Source: Tillandsia leiboldiana
Taxonomy: Eukaryota; Streptophyta; Magnoliopsida; Poales; Bromeliaceae
NCBI GenBank assembly: GCA_029204045.2
Contig: CM055060.1
Coordinates: 53,584,459-53,648,458 of the forward strand
Reading direction: 5' to 3'
Length of the DNA: 64,000 nt
How positions within the stretch are numbered: the first letter of the stretch is position 1; each line of letters begins with the position of its first letter. Positions 33,910 through 45,544 of the stretch are shown one piece after another. Below the pieces are notes generated by a model, which saw only the letters and a program-made list of their open reading frames with translations, was not told where the DNA came from and searched no databases. The translations under genes and the position numbers were made by a program.

Positions 33910-36699
33910 ATGGTTGAAGGCGGAAACATCAACCGACCCCCGTTCTTCGATGGAACAAATTATGCGTACTGGAAAGTACGGATGAAAGCCTTTTTAATTT
34001 CCATCGACGAACGGGTGTGGCAATCAATTGAATTAGGATGGCCTAATCCAACTGAATTTATTGGTGATGTTCGCACCTTAAAACCTAGGTCGAAATGGAC
34101 CAAGGAAGAGTTAGATTCATCTTCTTACAATGGCAAGGGAATTAATGCTATCTTTAATGCCTTATCTCAAACTGAATTCTCTCGCGTCTCGGCATGTGAG
34201 ACTGCGAAAGAAATCTGGGATGTTCTTCAGGTTACACATGAGGGAACTAACCTCGTAAAGATTCAGAAACTGCAAATGCTTACGAGCAAGTTTGACTCTA
34301 TCTTAATGGCAGAAAATGAATCTTTCACGGACTACTATACACGATTGCAAGATATCGTAAACTCATGTGCTAATCTGGGAGAGAAGATTCCAGAATTTAA
34401 GATTGTAAGAAAGATCTTAAGAACTCTTCCTGAACGATTTCGCCCAAAGGTTACTGCCATTGAAACTATTAAACACCCGGACGAAATACGTGTAGAAGAA
34501 TTAGTTGGTTCATTACAAACTTATGAAATGATATTTACTACTAACAATTCTTCTGGAAAGGCATCCACTTCTAAGTCTTCAGGTTATGCGTTGAAAACAA
34601 CTAAGGAAGAAGACGCGGATACATCCTCCTCAGACGATGACGAGAACCTTTCTATGGAGGAATTTGAGAAGCAGCTCGCTCTCTTGACAAGGAAGTTTCG
34701 CCGCAACTTTCGAAGGGGTAATTCAAGCAAATCTCCATCCTTCGGAAAGTCGAACAAAGGCAAGGGTACTTCAAGTTACAAGTCAAGAAAGCAAGAGAAC
34801 TTCTCAAAGGATAAGAAAAGTTCAGAAGGACAATTACAATGCTTCAAATGTCGAGGCTACGGCCACATTGCAACGGAGTGTCCTAACAAGTATCCGGCAA
34901 AGAAGAAGGCGATGCAAGTCGTCACTTGGGATGACAACTCAACGTCAAATGAGTCGTCTTCGAGTGATGAAGAAAAGAGCTCCACCGCATTCCACGCGTC
35001 CGTATCTTCACCCTTCATGTGCTTTATGGCTAGTACATCCGAGTCGTTGTCCAACTCCACTGTTGAAAAGAATGCAACGGACAACGAATCGGATGATTCG
35101 GAAGGTGAAGATTTTGCTCTAGCCTACCACAGACTTTTGAGGGACTCAAAGAAAGTGGCTAAGCAAAACAAGAGTTTGAGAGGGAGAGTGCATGATCTCG
35201 AAGAAGAAGCAAAAAGAGCGACTTCTCTCTCAAACGCTCTTGAAGTGGAAAGGGAAAACCTGATAAAGGCAAATGTTTCCCTTCAAGAGTCCAATGAGCA
35301 ACTTGAGAAGGAACATACAAATCTGGTGGATAACGCGAATCACTTCTCAAAGCTCTACAACGAGGCTCGACAGGATAACCTGGAAATGACAAAGACCATT
35401 TTCCAACTCAAGAATGACTTACAGCGATTCTCTTCAGGAAGGAGTAAGTTGGATAGACTTCTTGGTCTTGGTCAATCAAATCGGTTCGGCCTCGGATACA
35501 CTCAAACTGAAAACAGTCCAAGTTCGAGTGGGACAGTTTTTGTGCCTCAGTCGGTATCTCCTCCTCCGACACCGGAATTCAAGACAAACAACGACAACAA
35601 ACCTACTTCATCATCTTTGGGATCGTCAAGATCTAAGGTATGTTTTCGTTGTGGTGTTTCAGGGCACATAAGAAGATATTGCAAGACGGGAGTCGAACGC
35701 TCATCTCAAGGACCTCCTGCAACAACTACCAAAAAGGCTCCTCCCCGAAAATCAAAGCAAAACTTTTCAAATGAAAAGAGACTTGGTAGTTCATCGCGCA
35801 AGACGATTTCATCAAGGAACAACAATCGCTATAACAAGACGCCTTCACCTAGGCATATAACTTCACGACCCTTACCGACGCACTCCAAAAGGGTTTGGGT
35901 GCGCAAAGGTGAAATTTTCCCTTGTCTTGTTTCCAATGTTTCCTTGCATGCTTATGATAGTTCGTCTTGGTATCTGGATAGCGGGTGTTCCCGTCACATG
36001 ACCGGTGACAAAAATAGTTTTCAAAATCTTGAGAAAATCTCCGGAGGATACGTAGTTTTCGGAGACGGTCGATCTTCCAAAATTGTTGGAAAAGGGACGG
36101 TAGCTATTCCAGATGGCCCGATTTTGAAAAACGTCTTATTTGTTGATGGCCTTAAGACTAACCTCATAAGCATAAGTCAACTTTGCGACAATGGTTTTTC
36201 AGTTAACTTTTCATCTGTTGAATGCGTTGTAACTGATAAGGACCATGTCTTCTTTTTAAAAGGGGTTAGATCTGAAAACAATTGTTATGTTGTTCCTAAT
36301 AAAATTTCTGAAAATTGTAACTTAGCCGCTTTGAATAATGAAACTCTTTGGCATGAAAGGCTAGGTCACTTAAATTTTAAGGAACTTACTAGAATTTCAA
36401 ACAAGGACGTGGTCAAGGGGGTTCCAAAGCTTTTATTTAAACAAAACGTTGTGTGTGGTGGTTGCCAAAAGGGAAAACAGTCTAGGACTGCACACAAGAA
36501 CTTGAACCACGTTGGTACAAAACGGCCCTTGGAACTTTTGCACATGGACTTAATGGGGCCGACCCGTCAACCATCTTTGGGAGGTAAATGGTACATTTTT
36601 TTATTGGTTGATGATTTCTCTCGGTTTTCTTGGGTAGCATTTTTAAAAGAGAAAGCTGATACGTTTGACTCTTTCATGAGATTTGCCATCGTATTATGA
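33910..36699 (+). pseudogene. gag-pol: S1 gag, protease and integrase start (copia polyprotein, first open part)
   Basis: The ATG at 33910 lies 34 nt after the LTR. The frame is open for 929 residues: copia Gag (PPFFDGTNYAYWKVRMKAFL at about 12, capsid through about 230); zinc knuckle CFKCRGYGHIATEC (311-324); a charged, heptad-like coiled-coil stretch at about 410-520; a second zinc knuckle CFRCGVSGHIRRYC (578-591); aspartic protease WYLDSGCSRHM (687 on); GAG-pre-integrase LWHERLGHLN (about 813) with the CGGCQKGKQSR zinc-binding end; and the first part of the integrase core (LLHMDLMGPT, LLVDDFSRFSWV). It breaks in the integrase core near 36690, where a frameshift brings a stop. Confidence 0.9.
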
Positions 36700-39024
36700 T
36701 TGAAAAGAATGAAAAGATCATTCGTGTTAGAAGTGATAGAGGTGGAGAATTCATAAATTCAAAATTCATTGATTTTTGCACTTCAAATGGCATTAAACAT
36801 GAATTCTCGGCACCCTATACACCTTAGCAGAATGGTGTTATTGAGCGCAAGAACAGGGTTGTTCAAGAGATGGCGCGTGTGATGCTTCATAGCCGGAATT
36901 TACCGCTACATTTTTGGGCTGAAGCCGTGAACACCGCTGTCTATGTCATTAATGGAGTTTACTTGCGCCCAGGAACTTTAAATACACCATATGAGCTGTG
37001 GTTTAGTAGAAAACCCAACATCAAATATTTTCGTGTCTTCGGGAGTCGATGTTACATTTTACGTGACCGTGAAAATCTTGGAAAGTTCGACTCTCGAAGT
37101 GATGAAGGGATCTTTTTGGGTATTCTACGAATAGCAGAGCATATCGAGTATTTAACATTGAATCTAAGACGATCGTAGAATCTATAAATGTTAAAGTAGA
37201 TGAAGCTTTTCACTTTGGATCTGGAAAATCTACCCTCGATATCTCTCTAGATGATGATTCTCCTGCTAATGCATCTTCTCATAATAATACTTCCAATATT
37301 GATGATGCATCTAATGGTTCTTCAAGTTTATCTGATGTGCAGGAATCATCTCATGTATCTCCGAGTACTCCGTTTCAACAAACGTTACGAATCTCCAAGG
37401 ATCATCCGGAATCGAATATTATTGGAGATCCACAAGAAGGAGTCAGAACTCGGAGGCAGTTGGTTTGTCGATTCGCTTGCTACGTATCTTTAATCGAACC
37501 AAAGACATAGATGAAGCTCTTCAGGATGACTACTGGATTAAAGCAATGCAGGAAGAGCTCCATCAATTTGAGCGAAACAAAGTCTGGGAATTAACGAAGC
37601 CTCCAAAGCAACACAATGTGATAGGTACCAAATGAATCTTCAAGAACAAGAAAAATGAGGATGGTACTATCATCAGGAACAAGGCACGATTAGTTGCTCA
37701 AGGCTACTCTCAAGTAGAAGGTATAGACTTTGATGAAACATTCGCCCCTGTAGCTAGACTCGAGTCCATTCGTATACTATTTGCTATTGCTTGTCATTTT
37801 AAAATCAAATTATTTCAAATGGACGTTAAGAGCGCATTTCTAAATGGGTTTTTAAATGAGGAAGTTTATGTGGCTCAACCGAAAGGTTTTGTAGATCATA
37901 AACAACCTAACCATGTTTTTTCGTTTGAAAAAGGCTCTTTACGGTCTGAAACAAGCACCGCGAGCATGGTACGAAAGGTTAACAAAGCACCTTTTGGAGA
38001 AGGGCTATACTCGAGGGGGAGCTGATAGGACTCTCTTTGTGAAGCATTATCAAAGCAATTTCATTGTAGCACAAATCTATGTCGATGACATTGTATTTGC
38101 GCAACAAGAGATAATGATGCTTCTAAATTCGCAGAAACCATGGAAAAGCGAATTTGAGATGTCCATGATGGGCGAATTGACTTATTTCCTTGGATTGCAA
38201 ATTAAACAAAATGATGAAGGTATTCACTTGAGTCAATCCAAGTATGCAATGGAGTTGGTCAAAAAGTTTGATCTCGAAAATTGTAAAGATTTTCCGACTC
38301 CAATGGGAACTAGCCACAAGGGACTTGGAAGTGAATCACATAGTGAGAATGTAGATGAGAAACTGTATCGAAGTATGATTGGAAGTCTACTTTACCTCAC
38401 GGCTGGTCGCCCGGATATATCTTTTGGTGTTGGGATTTGCGCGAGATATCAATCAGCACCAAAGGAGGTTCACCTGAAAGCGGTGAAAAGGATCATCCGG
38501 TATATCAAGGATCAATTAATTTCGGAATTTGGTATCCTATGGGAACAAGTTTGGATATTGTTGGATACTCAGATGCCGATTGGGCAGGATCAGTGGATGA
38601 TCGGAAAAGCACGAGTGGTGCATGCTTCTATCTTGGCCATTGCCTTGTTGCATGGCACAGTAAAAAGCAGAACTGCATAGCACTCTCGACTGCCGAAGCG
38701 GAATACATTTCAGCTGGAAGTTGCTCAACTCAACTCATTTGGATGAAAAGCGTATTGAGCGACTTCCGCATTTCAGCATCTTCGGTAACAATTCTTTGTG
38801 ACAACACAAGTGCAATTAACATTTCTAAAAACCCTGTGTTGCACTCTAGAACAAAACATATTGAGCTTAGATATCATTTTCTGAGAGAGCTAGTTGAATC
38901 AAATACTCTTCAACTTTCATATATTTCGACTGAGGATCAATTAGCTGACATTCTAACAAAACCTTTGGATCAAAAACGTTTTATTCATTTACGAAAAGCA
39001 ATTGGAATGCTTTCCTTGAAATAA
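36700..39024 (+). pseudogene. pol: S1 pol remainder: integrase C-part, RT, RNase H (broken)
   Basis: Integrase continues (RSDRGGEFI, then NGVIERKN) with TAG at 36825-36827 in place of the expected glutamine codon. A frameshift near 37125 follows ADEGIFLG-like sequence. RT runs from about 37500: a TGA at 37633-37635 replaces the expected tryptophan before IFKNK; then LVAQGYSQ, the DVKSAFLNG block at 37819, a frameshift near 37920, KALYGLKQAPRAWY, and catalytic YVDDIVF near 38080. RNase H follows after a frameshift near 38510 (YSDADWAGS, AEAEYI, DNTSAI, LADILTKPL) and ends at a stop at 39024. The TAG and TGA are both C-to-T or G-to-A type changes. Confidence 0.9.
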
Positions 39025-39950
39025 ACTTCTTTTTGAAACCTTTGCTTAGGATAGGTTTTGTATTTGTTTTTGTTTGTTCATTATCTATGTTTGTACATAG
39101 GACATTAATTGAGCATAGATCATAATTGACTTAATTGCATCTTTTCGCACATTTAGAAATTTATTATGCTTTTGCCATCATAATATTCACTGTTGCAATG
39201 ATCATTTATGTAATTAAATCATCTTCTAAGTGATCAAAGTCAATTTCTCTCTCTCTATGATCTCTTGGTATAGTCATTATCTTATTTGACTGCTTAGTCG
39301 AGTATGAAATCGAGATCAATATTTGGTTGAATACTTTATATCTTAAGTAATTGATAGCAATTGAGGGGGAGTCATAGAAAAAGTAAAATGCTCAAAGATG
39401 TGGAAAGAGTTACATCCCAATGAGAGTGTGAAAACTACCACCACATGGAGGAAGAGCTACCACCCTCGGTCGTCCGAGTATTGTGTGCAGCTACCACATG
39501 TATACCAAGCATGGTTGTTCAAATTTTTGATTAAGTAAAATGCATGTTGAAATACTTGACTCCGTCAAATTTCAAGGTTGGTATAAGGTGGGTTTTTTAA
39601 AGAAAGATGCTCAAAGAGCCACTCTCTTCAACAGATTGTCTAGATACATTATCTATTATATTTGGGATTTCAAACATCTATTGATCTTTGTATTTCATTT
39701 TCTTTACTGAATTGATGATTTGATAAAGGCATTACTCATAAGATCAAGTTAGATGTAATTGAAGGTGTCCAACTTTAAGGGATTTAATTTTGTAAATTTT
39801 CGTTTCATTTTTGGATATTATTGATAGATTTGGCATAATCTAATTCTTGTTGTATGAAACGATGATTTTTGTTTAAAGTTGATACACATTTGTGCTTACA
39901 ATCTTTTTCTGGTTTTTCTTGAATTTCTCTGAAATTTTCTAAAGAAAAAG
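39025..39950 (+). other. S1 spacer after pol
   Basis: AT-rich, no open frame of note. It contains a purine tract TTGAGGGGGAGT at about 39361-39372, an early counterpart of the later polypurine tracts, and nothing else I can name. Confidence 0.6.
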
Positions 39951-39958
39951 TTGGAGCC

Positions 39959-40107
39959 GATCCGGATCGGGCAAGATGATCCGGATCCCGAACGCAGGAA
40001 TACTCTGTGGGCTGACGATCCAGATTGTATTTGCCGATCCGGATCCCGAACGCAGTTTCTCACTGCGGGTAGCCGATCCAGATCGCAGTTATGAACTGAT
40101 CCGGATC
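39959..40107 (+). repeat. Second paired GATCCGGATC array inside S1
   Basis: Six sites start at 39959, 39978, 40017 (GATCCAGATT), 40036, 40075 (GATCCAGATC) and 40098. They form three pairs 19, 19 and 23 bp apart, with pairs about 58-62 bp from one another, as in the LTR. The sequence outside the sites is not LTR-derived as far as I can see. Confidence 0.88.
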
Positions 40108-40118
40108 GCGGCTAGGTT

Positions 40119-40126
40119 TTATAAAG
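40119..40126 (+). promoter_or_regulatory. Possible internal TATA box of S1
   Basis: TTATAAAG lies 12 bp after the last palindrome of the internal array and upstream of the third frame. With the array it looks like a complete internal promoter; transcription would start near 40150. Confidence 0.5.
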
Positions 40127-40242
40127 AACAAAAGGGTTTTTGATTTCTTTTACTCCAATCTTTTGTTCCAAAGTTTCCAGAGCCTCTCTCTCTAGATTTC
40201 ATCCTTCCTGGAAGCTTTCAAACTCAAGTTCTTCAACTCCAA

Positions 40243-40621
40243 GTAAGTTTTATTGATCAAAATCTCGGTTTTTCATCGTTTTTCTCTTCTCAAACGTCAT
40301 GAATTTCTTGGATCAACTTTGTTTGTGGATGGTTTTGATCAAATTTCTTTTGAAATAAGAACTCTGGGTAGATTAGTTTTGATTATATGCTAGGTATTCT
40401 CCTGATTAACGAATTTTTAGGCTTCGATTTCTAAAATTTCGGTTTTAGGGCATATAATAAGGATTTTCGAAAATCATGCAATTGATCTATTTTTAAAAGT
40501 CCTTTTGCAAAACTAATTTTGATTCTTAGGTCTCTCTACATGATATGATTGTTTGGGTACAATTTTTCAAATCTTTGAAAATTAACAATTTTCTCATGTG
40601 TTCTTGAGTCATTCCACACAG
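40243..40621 (+). other. Possible intron in the leader of the S1 third frame
   Basis: A GTAAGT donor at 40243 and a pyrimidine-containing CACACAG acceptor at 40615-40621 bracket 379 AT-rich bases without an open frame. It would remove most of the leader between the internal TATA box and the third frame. Based only on splice-site appearance. Confidence 0.3.
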
Positions 40622-40649
40622 GATTCCTTTTCTCAAGACACCATTAGCA

Positions 40650-41451
40650 ATGGTGATCACTTGGATTGTCTTCCTACTTGCGGCTATGGTACATACGAGA
40701 GACAACCGTCAAGCCCAAGAGAGCTAAAAAGGATGAATTTAACTGGGATGAGTTATCTGATGATGAAACACATCCTGAAGAATCGCCACAGAAAACCTCT
40801 GTTGCATCGAAAGGGAAAGCCCATGCAGAAACATCAACGGAAAAGGCTCCGCTTACTGCTGCGGAAAAAGGAAAAGCACCGATGACTTCTTCATTCCATT
40901 TTCCTAAAAAGAAAAAGACTTGCTCGACGACCTGGACGAGCTCGAGGTATTGAAATAATGAACCATGTCAAGAGAACCCAAGGAATATTTCTCAAATTGA
41001 CACTGAATCAGAAGACGGAAGAAGATTGGGACACATTTCTTGACGAAGTACAACAAGGCATTGATGAAGAAAATAAGGTTTACCTAAAGAAAAGGAAGCT
41101 ACTGAAGGTCTTCCTCAATACTTAAGCAGCAAGCCATGAAAAAGAATGTGCCAAGCAATCCACCCTTTTTGCCAAGACGATCTCCTCGGAATGAAGGTCA
41201 GACTGCTCCGTCAATCGTCACTCAACGTTCGTTCAACTTCCAGAAAGAACTGACCAAAAGGAAAATCTAGAGTCTTCCATAAAACAAGAACAAGATAAAA
41301 TGGCTCTAGAAACTCAGAAAGATGTCCAAGGACATACATCAGATGAAGCAAGAGTGTACTACGATCTCGGAATGCTTAAAGGAATTTTGAAAAAGCTGGG
41401 TTGTACGAGCTCTGAAGACTCCGCCTCGGTTGACTCAGATTCAGATGCCTG
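40650..41451 (+). pseudogene. S1 third frame downstream of pol (env-like position), decayed
   Basis: Coding-like pieces occur in several frames: an ATG at 40650 opening a short hydrophobic stretch (MVITWIVFLLAAMV); a Lys/Glu/Asp-rich piece (40690-40953) with KPKRAKKDEFNWDELSDDE; a piece near 40955-41120 with GIFLKLTLNQKTEEDWDTFLDE; and a final piece about 41300-41451 with VYYDLGMLKGILKKLG and an acidic Ser/Asp end before TGA. Some Sireviruses carry an extra frame here, often called env-like. I recognise no fusion-protein domain, and the charged composition looks more nucleic-acid or scaffold related. Function unknown; frame broken by at least two indels. Confidence 0.5.
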
Positions 41452-41595
41452 AATCGTCTGACTAACAATTCTCTTATGCGGGAACTTTTTATTCTTTTGC
41501 AGATTTTTAATCCTTTTGTGAAATCGTCCTTAGTTCTCCAACTTGAACTGTTAACCATTCTCTCCACTTCTGTAATCTTTGGCTTTGTTTATGAC

Positions 41596-41610
41596 AAAAA
41601 GGGGGAGAGA
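41596..41610 (+). promoter_or_regulatory. Extra polypurine tract in S1
   Basis: AAAAAGGGGGAGAGA after TTTATGAC, about 630 bp before the functional tract. Several tracts of this type before the 3' LTR are a known Sirevirus feature. Confidence 0.65.
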
Positions 41611-42225
41611 GTTTAGAGAACGTGAACAATGATATTGTGAAAAATTGTGATCTTGTATACATCAATGATGAACAATGATGACTGCATCAAGGTAAGTGAA
41701 CATCAAGGGAACTTGAACAATGATTGTGAAAATCTTGCTGATGAAGATTTTGTATACATCAAGGTAAGTATCACTTCAACTTCAACTTTGGTTTCATCTT
41801 GTGATTGTTTGCATGTCTCGACTAACTATTCGACTAACTATTTGGGCATGTAATATGACTAACAAGTTGATGTTGGACTAACATTTTGTGACATTTGGTT
41901 TTTAATTGCATAGAAGATATGTTGGTTTTTGACTATGATTCTCTTACATATCTGAATTCTCAATGTCATGATGATCAGATAAACTCTATCTCTGTACTAG
42001 GTTTTGTATGCTAAATATTCTTGAGGTATCTAACGATCTCTTTTTGTCAAGAATGATTTCTTTGTGCATAGAGTACAGATGTCTAAGTCTAGAGTCTGTT
42101 TTAGGAGTTATCTCATGTTTTTAAATTTTTGGATCTCCATTGTAAATTTTTGTTGTATGGTGATAGCAACAAAAATATCTTTTTGAATTTTCTTTAGTGG
42201 ATCTGTGTTTTGTCACGAAACCGCC
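41611..42225 (+). other. S1 3' untranslated interior
   Basis: AT-rich, with a short imperfect repeat (ATGATTGTGAAAA and TGTATACATCAA words at 41630-41770). No convincing frame. The part from 42143 is shared with S2 at 49001-49038 and 60479-60527. Confidence 0.6.
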
Positions 42226-42237
42226 AAAGGGGGAGAT
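42226..42237 (+). promoter_or_regulatory. Polypurine tract of S1
   Basis: AAAGGGGGAGAT directly before the 3' LTR; identical at 60528-60539 in S2. Confidence 0.88.
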
Positions 42238-43584
42238 TGTTACGAATTTGAGTTGGCGTAGTTTCGTGAAAGTCTCAAGTCTTGAAGATTGAAGGTGAAG
42301 AAAGTTGGATCATTTAACTCAATCTCAAGAAAGAAGAATTTCAAAAGGATCAGGTATGTTTACTAAAGATTTTGTGTGATCCGAATACTTCTTGTAGTGT
42401 AGAAACACTTGGAAGAATCTTTCATTGCATAAAAATCAAAAACTGGACTTGGGACATGTTCAGGATCCGATCAGGTTGTTCGATCCGGATCCCGAAGGTG
42501 GTTCGTTCATACACCAGTTCAATCCGGATCGTAGCCTCTCTTGATCCGGATCCCGAACACTGAGTTTACCATCTTCCTTGAACGATCCGGATCAGGCTTC
42601 GCAATCCGGATCCCGAACGTTGATGTTTGGTGAACTGTATGAACGATCCGGATCAAGCACTTCGATCCGGATCCCGAACCTTCGTTTTTCTGGAATTGCC
42701 TGACTCGTTACGACGATCCGGATCACAGCTAATCCGATCCGGATCGCCGTCCGTAAAATCTCCAGAAATGTTAGGTTTTTGATTCTTATCTCCTTCCTAG
42801 GGTTTCTAACCTATAAATAGACCCTATGACTCTTTTTCTAGGGTGAATCCAAAAAGAGGCCGAAATAAAATAGCCGTCATTTTCATATATACGGCTCTAG
42901 ATCCACATATAGAGAAGAAAGGAAATCATTAGAGAATACTCTATGTTTCTTCATCTATATTGATTAGTTTGATTCTAGGTTTTCATACTCACATCTTGAG
43001 TTGAATCAAACTAATGAATACTTAGATGGTATTTCCGATCTATCTTTGATCTAAGTATTCGGCGGATCATCACCACCCAAAAACAACGATTTACCCCAAA
43101 AATCGGCGCGTGGATTCGCGTGTCCTTGTGGATTCAAGGTTCAACCGCTCTCGTGGATTCGGAGCGAGGCACGTTCGTGGATTCGAAGGGTGCTATTGGG
43201 TGAAGACCGTGGATTCGGTCGGACGTCGTGGATTCGACGTTGGACGCCGTGGATTCGGCGTTGGGCGCAGATCGTGGATTCGAGAAGCGTCGCGGAGCGA
43301 GCGGAGAAGATCCTCTAGGAGCGTATGGAAAAGGTTGAGTCGTAAGTGTGTACGGTAAATCACCTTGTACGTGTTTTAATTCTAGTGGATTTCTGCCGTG
43401 TTATCGGTCCCGTGGTTTTTTACTCCGGTGATGGAGTTTTCCACGTAAAAATCTTGCGTATTATTTTTATTTCCGCATTGGGTTTTTATCGCAACGATTT
43501 TTGAGTGTTTATACGTTTACACCTATTCACCCCCCTCTAGGTGTTTTTTCCCCTATTTAGATCCTTATTACATATAACCCAACA
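42238..43584 (+). repeat. 3' LTR of S1 (1347 bp)
   Basis: Near-identical to the 5' LTR; about ten differences, of which five are substitutions. The first palindrome of the U3 array is broken by a one-base loss (42463-42471). TATA box 42812-42819; hairpin array 43107-43289 with all eight hairpins intact. Confidence 0.94.
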
Positions 43585-43589
43585 GCCCC
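43585..43589 (+). repeat. Target-site duplication GCCCC (right) of S1
   Basis: Matches 32519-32523; B protease follows to the right on the minus strand. Confidence 0.93.
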
Positions 43590-45505
43590 TACTCATCATC
43601 CGCCGAGCTCTCGACGACGAGATAGTCATCGCAAACAAGGTACTCTGACAGCCTATAAAAACAAACTCCTCCTGCCTAGGCTCATGAAGAGTCACAGTCC
43701 TCTCTCTGCAGTCTATAGTGGCGCAGTACCGAGATAACCAATCCATACCAAGTACAACGTCGAAATCCCGGAGCTGCCGCAAGACAAGCAAGTCTTCCGG
43801 CAGAATCCAGGGTCCCAACTGTACAGGGCAATCCCTACAATACTCCTCGACATGCAAGACATGGTTTGGAATCTGAACCTCTAATGCATGCGATAATGAT
43901 ACTACCTCTATACCATGTAGGGATGCAAATACTCTACTAATGAATGAATACGATGCGCCAGTATCAAAAAGAGCTCGAGTATGAACTGCAGAAATCAAAA
44001 TGATACCTGCGACGACATGATCAGCAGCTGTAGCATCCTCTACCTGTGCTGCATAAACTCGCCCGCTCGGTGCTGGTGGTCGTCGATCTGGCTGTCGAGA
44101 GGAAGATGAAGCATGATCAGGCCTACCATAGGCCACAGAAGGCCCTGCCGACTGATACGGAACAGTGAGTGCCGAAGCGGAGGAAGGAGCTGGAGGACCC
44201 GCTCTGGGGCACGCTCTCTGGAAATGACCGGTCTGTCCACATCGGAAGCAACGGCCCTGACTCTGGGAACACTGAGTCGGTGAGTGCGGCCCTCCACAAA
44301 TAACACATCGGTCGGGGCGTGGCTGCCGTCGTGGCTGCTGCTGCTGAGACTACTACTGCTGCTGTCGAGATGGTCGACGCTGCTGCTGTCCCGGGCGGGG
44401 TGCTCCTGGTCTCTGGTGCCCCTGATACTCACGACCCTGAGAAGGAGGTCGTGGAGGTCTCGGGGTCCCTGTCGACTCGACTGCCCCTCCTCAAACGGTG
44501 CCGGGCGCTTCGCCCCTGGGGTCACTACGGGGGCTGGCGCCACCTCTGCCATCACTGCCTCTCCTGACTCAACATATAATGCCTGCTCCATCGAGGCCTC
44601 TAAAGTCTGCAATCTGCGGGAGCGAACATGCTGATAAATATCCCGACGCAATCCTCGCTCGAACATGTAAATCTGATGAGCCTCATCCCTGGCCACGTGA
44701 GGCATACTAGCCAACAACTGATTGAAATCAGCTATGTACACATGCACGGGCCGATCTCCCTGACGAAGAGTCCTCAACTGCTCCTCCAGTCTCTGACGGA
44801 CACTCTCAGGAAGAAAGCTCCCAAAGAAGGCTGCGAAACTCAGTCCATGTGAGAAGCTGCGTCCCCGGCGGCCCAGCCGGTCGCACACGCCGCCACCACG
44901 CCTCGGCGTTGCCCTCCAAGAAATGGGAAGCCAGGAGAACCCGGAAGCGATCCTCGATAAATAAACTCTCAAAATGATGCTCCATGGCCGTGACCCAAGT
45001 CTCGGCCTCCCTCGGCTCAGCTCCCATACCACCAAAATTAGGGTGGGTCGAACTGGCGAAACCTCATCAATAAATCCACCACTACCCGCTGCTCAGCTGA
45101 AGACAGAGGTCCTGTCGACCCAGACGGTGGTCTACAACGAACCGCTCCTCAGGAACTACAGGTGCTGGAGGAACAACAGGGGGCGCCACAACTGGGGAGA
45201 AGGTGCGGGCGATCTATCACGGGTGCTACCACTGGCTGCGACCTCTGCTCTAACAAAGCCATCATCCTGCCCAAGGCCTCCTCCTGACGGCGAGAGGTCT
45301 CCTCCTGACGCTGGACAACCTCAAACATCTGTGCAATCTGGGCTCGGAGCTCCTGTACCTCATTCCGATGTCCCGGTCCCGAGTCCTCCTGCTCAGGCAC
45401 CGAGGAAGAAGGCTGCGAACGCGTAGACATCCCGCGTCGCGGAGACATCACACCCCTGAGGAGAAAGAGAGAACGGTCAGAACCTCCAAACCAAACTCGA
45501 CCCAA
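43590..45505 (-). pseudogene. gag: B gag and protease
   Basis: Minus strand from 45505 down. The likely start is the ATG near 45449 (MSPRRGMSTRSQ), followed by a glutamine-rich coiled-coil start (QELRAQIAQMFEVVQRQEE). Capsid pieces are EPREAETWVTAMEHHFE, FLEGNAEAWWRRV (near 44880) and PESVRQRLEEQLRTLRQGD (44810 on). A zinc knuckle CFRCGQTGHFQRAC lies near 44215-44260 and the aspartic protease LFDTGASYSFIS near 43960-43930, ending VLGMDWLSRY. The pieces lie in different frames, so at least three indels break the gene. The open frame stops at the S1 junction, after RRMMSRGC. Confidence 0.87.
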
Positions 45506-45544
45506 TCTCGCGAAAGTCCACTGGCATGTCCCCTTCCCAATAGC

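Larger units (their letters stand above)
32524..43584 (+). mobile_element. S1: complete Sirevirus-like Ty1/copia element (11.06 kb)
   Basis: LTRs 32524-33876 and 42238-43584 begin TGTTACG and end AACCCAACA; primer site at 33879, polypurine tract at 42226-42237, target duplication GCCCC. Domain order gag, protease, integrase, RT, RNase H is Ty1/copia. A Gag with two zinc knuckles and a coiled coil, about 3.2 kb between RNase H and the 3' LTR with a third frame, and repeated AAAGGGGGAGA-like tracts are Sirevirus traits. LTRs are near-identical (about ten differences, half of them indels), yet pol has several lesions. Confidence 0.92.

Noticed and set aside
44284..44634. Plus-strand frames across B gag
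   Set aside because: Shadows of the minus-strand gag and zinc-knuckle region, with low-complexity CTG repeats.
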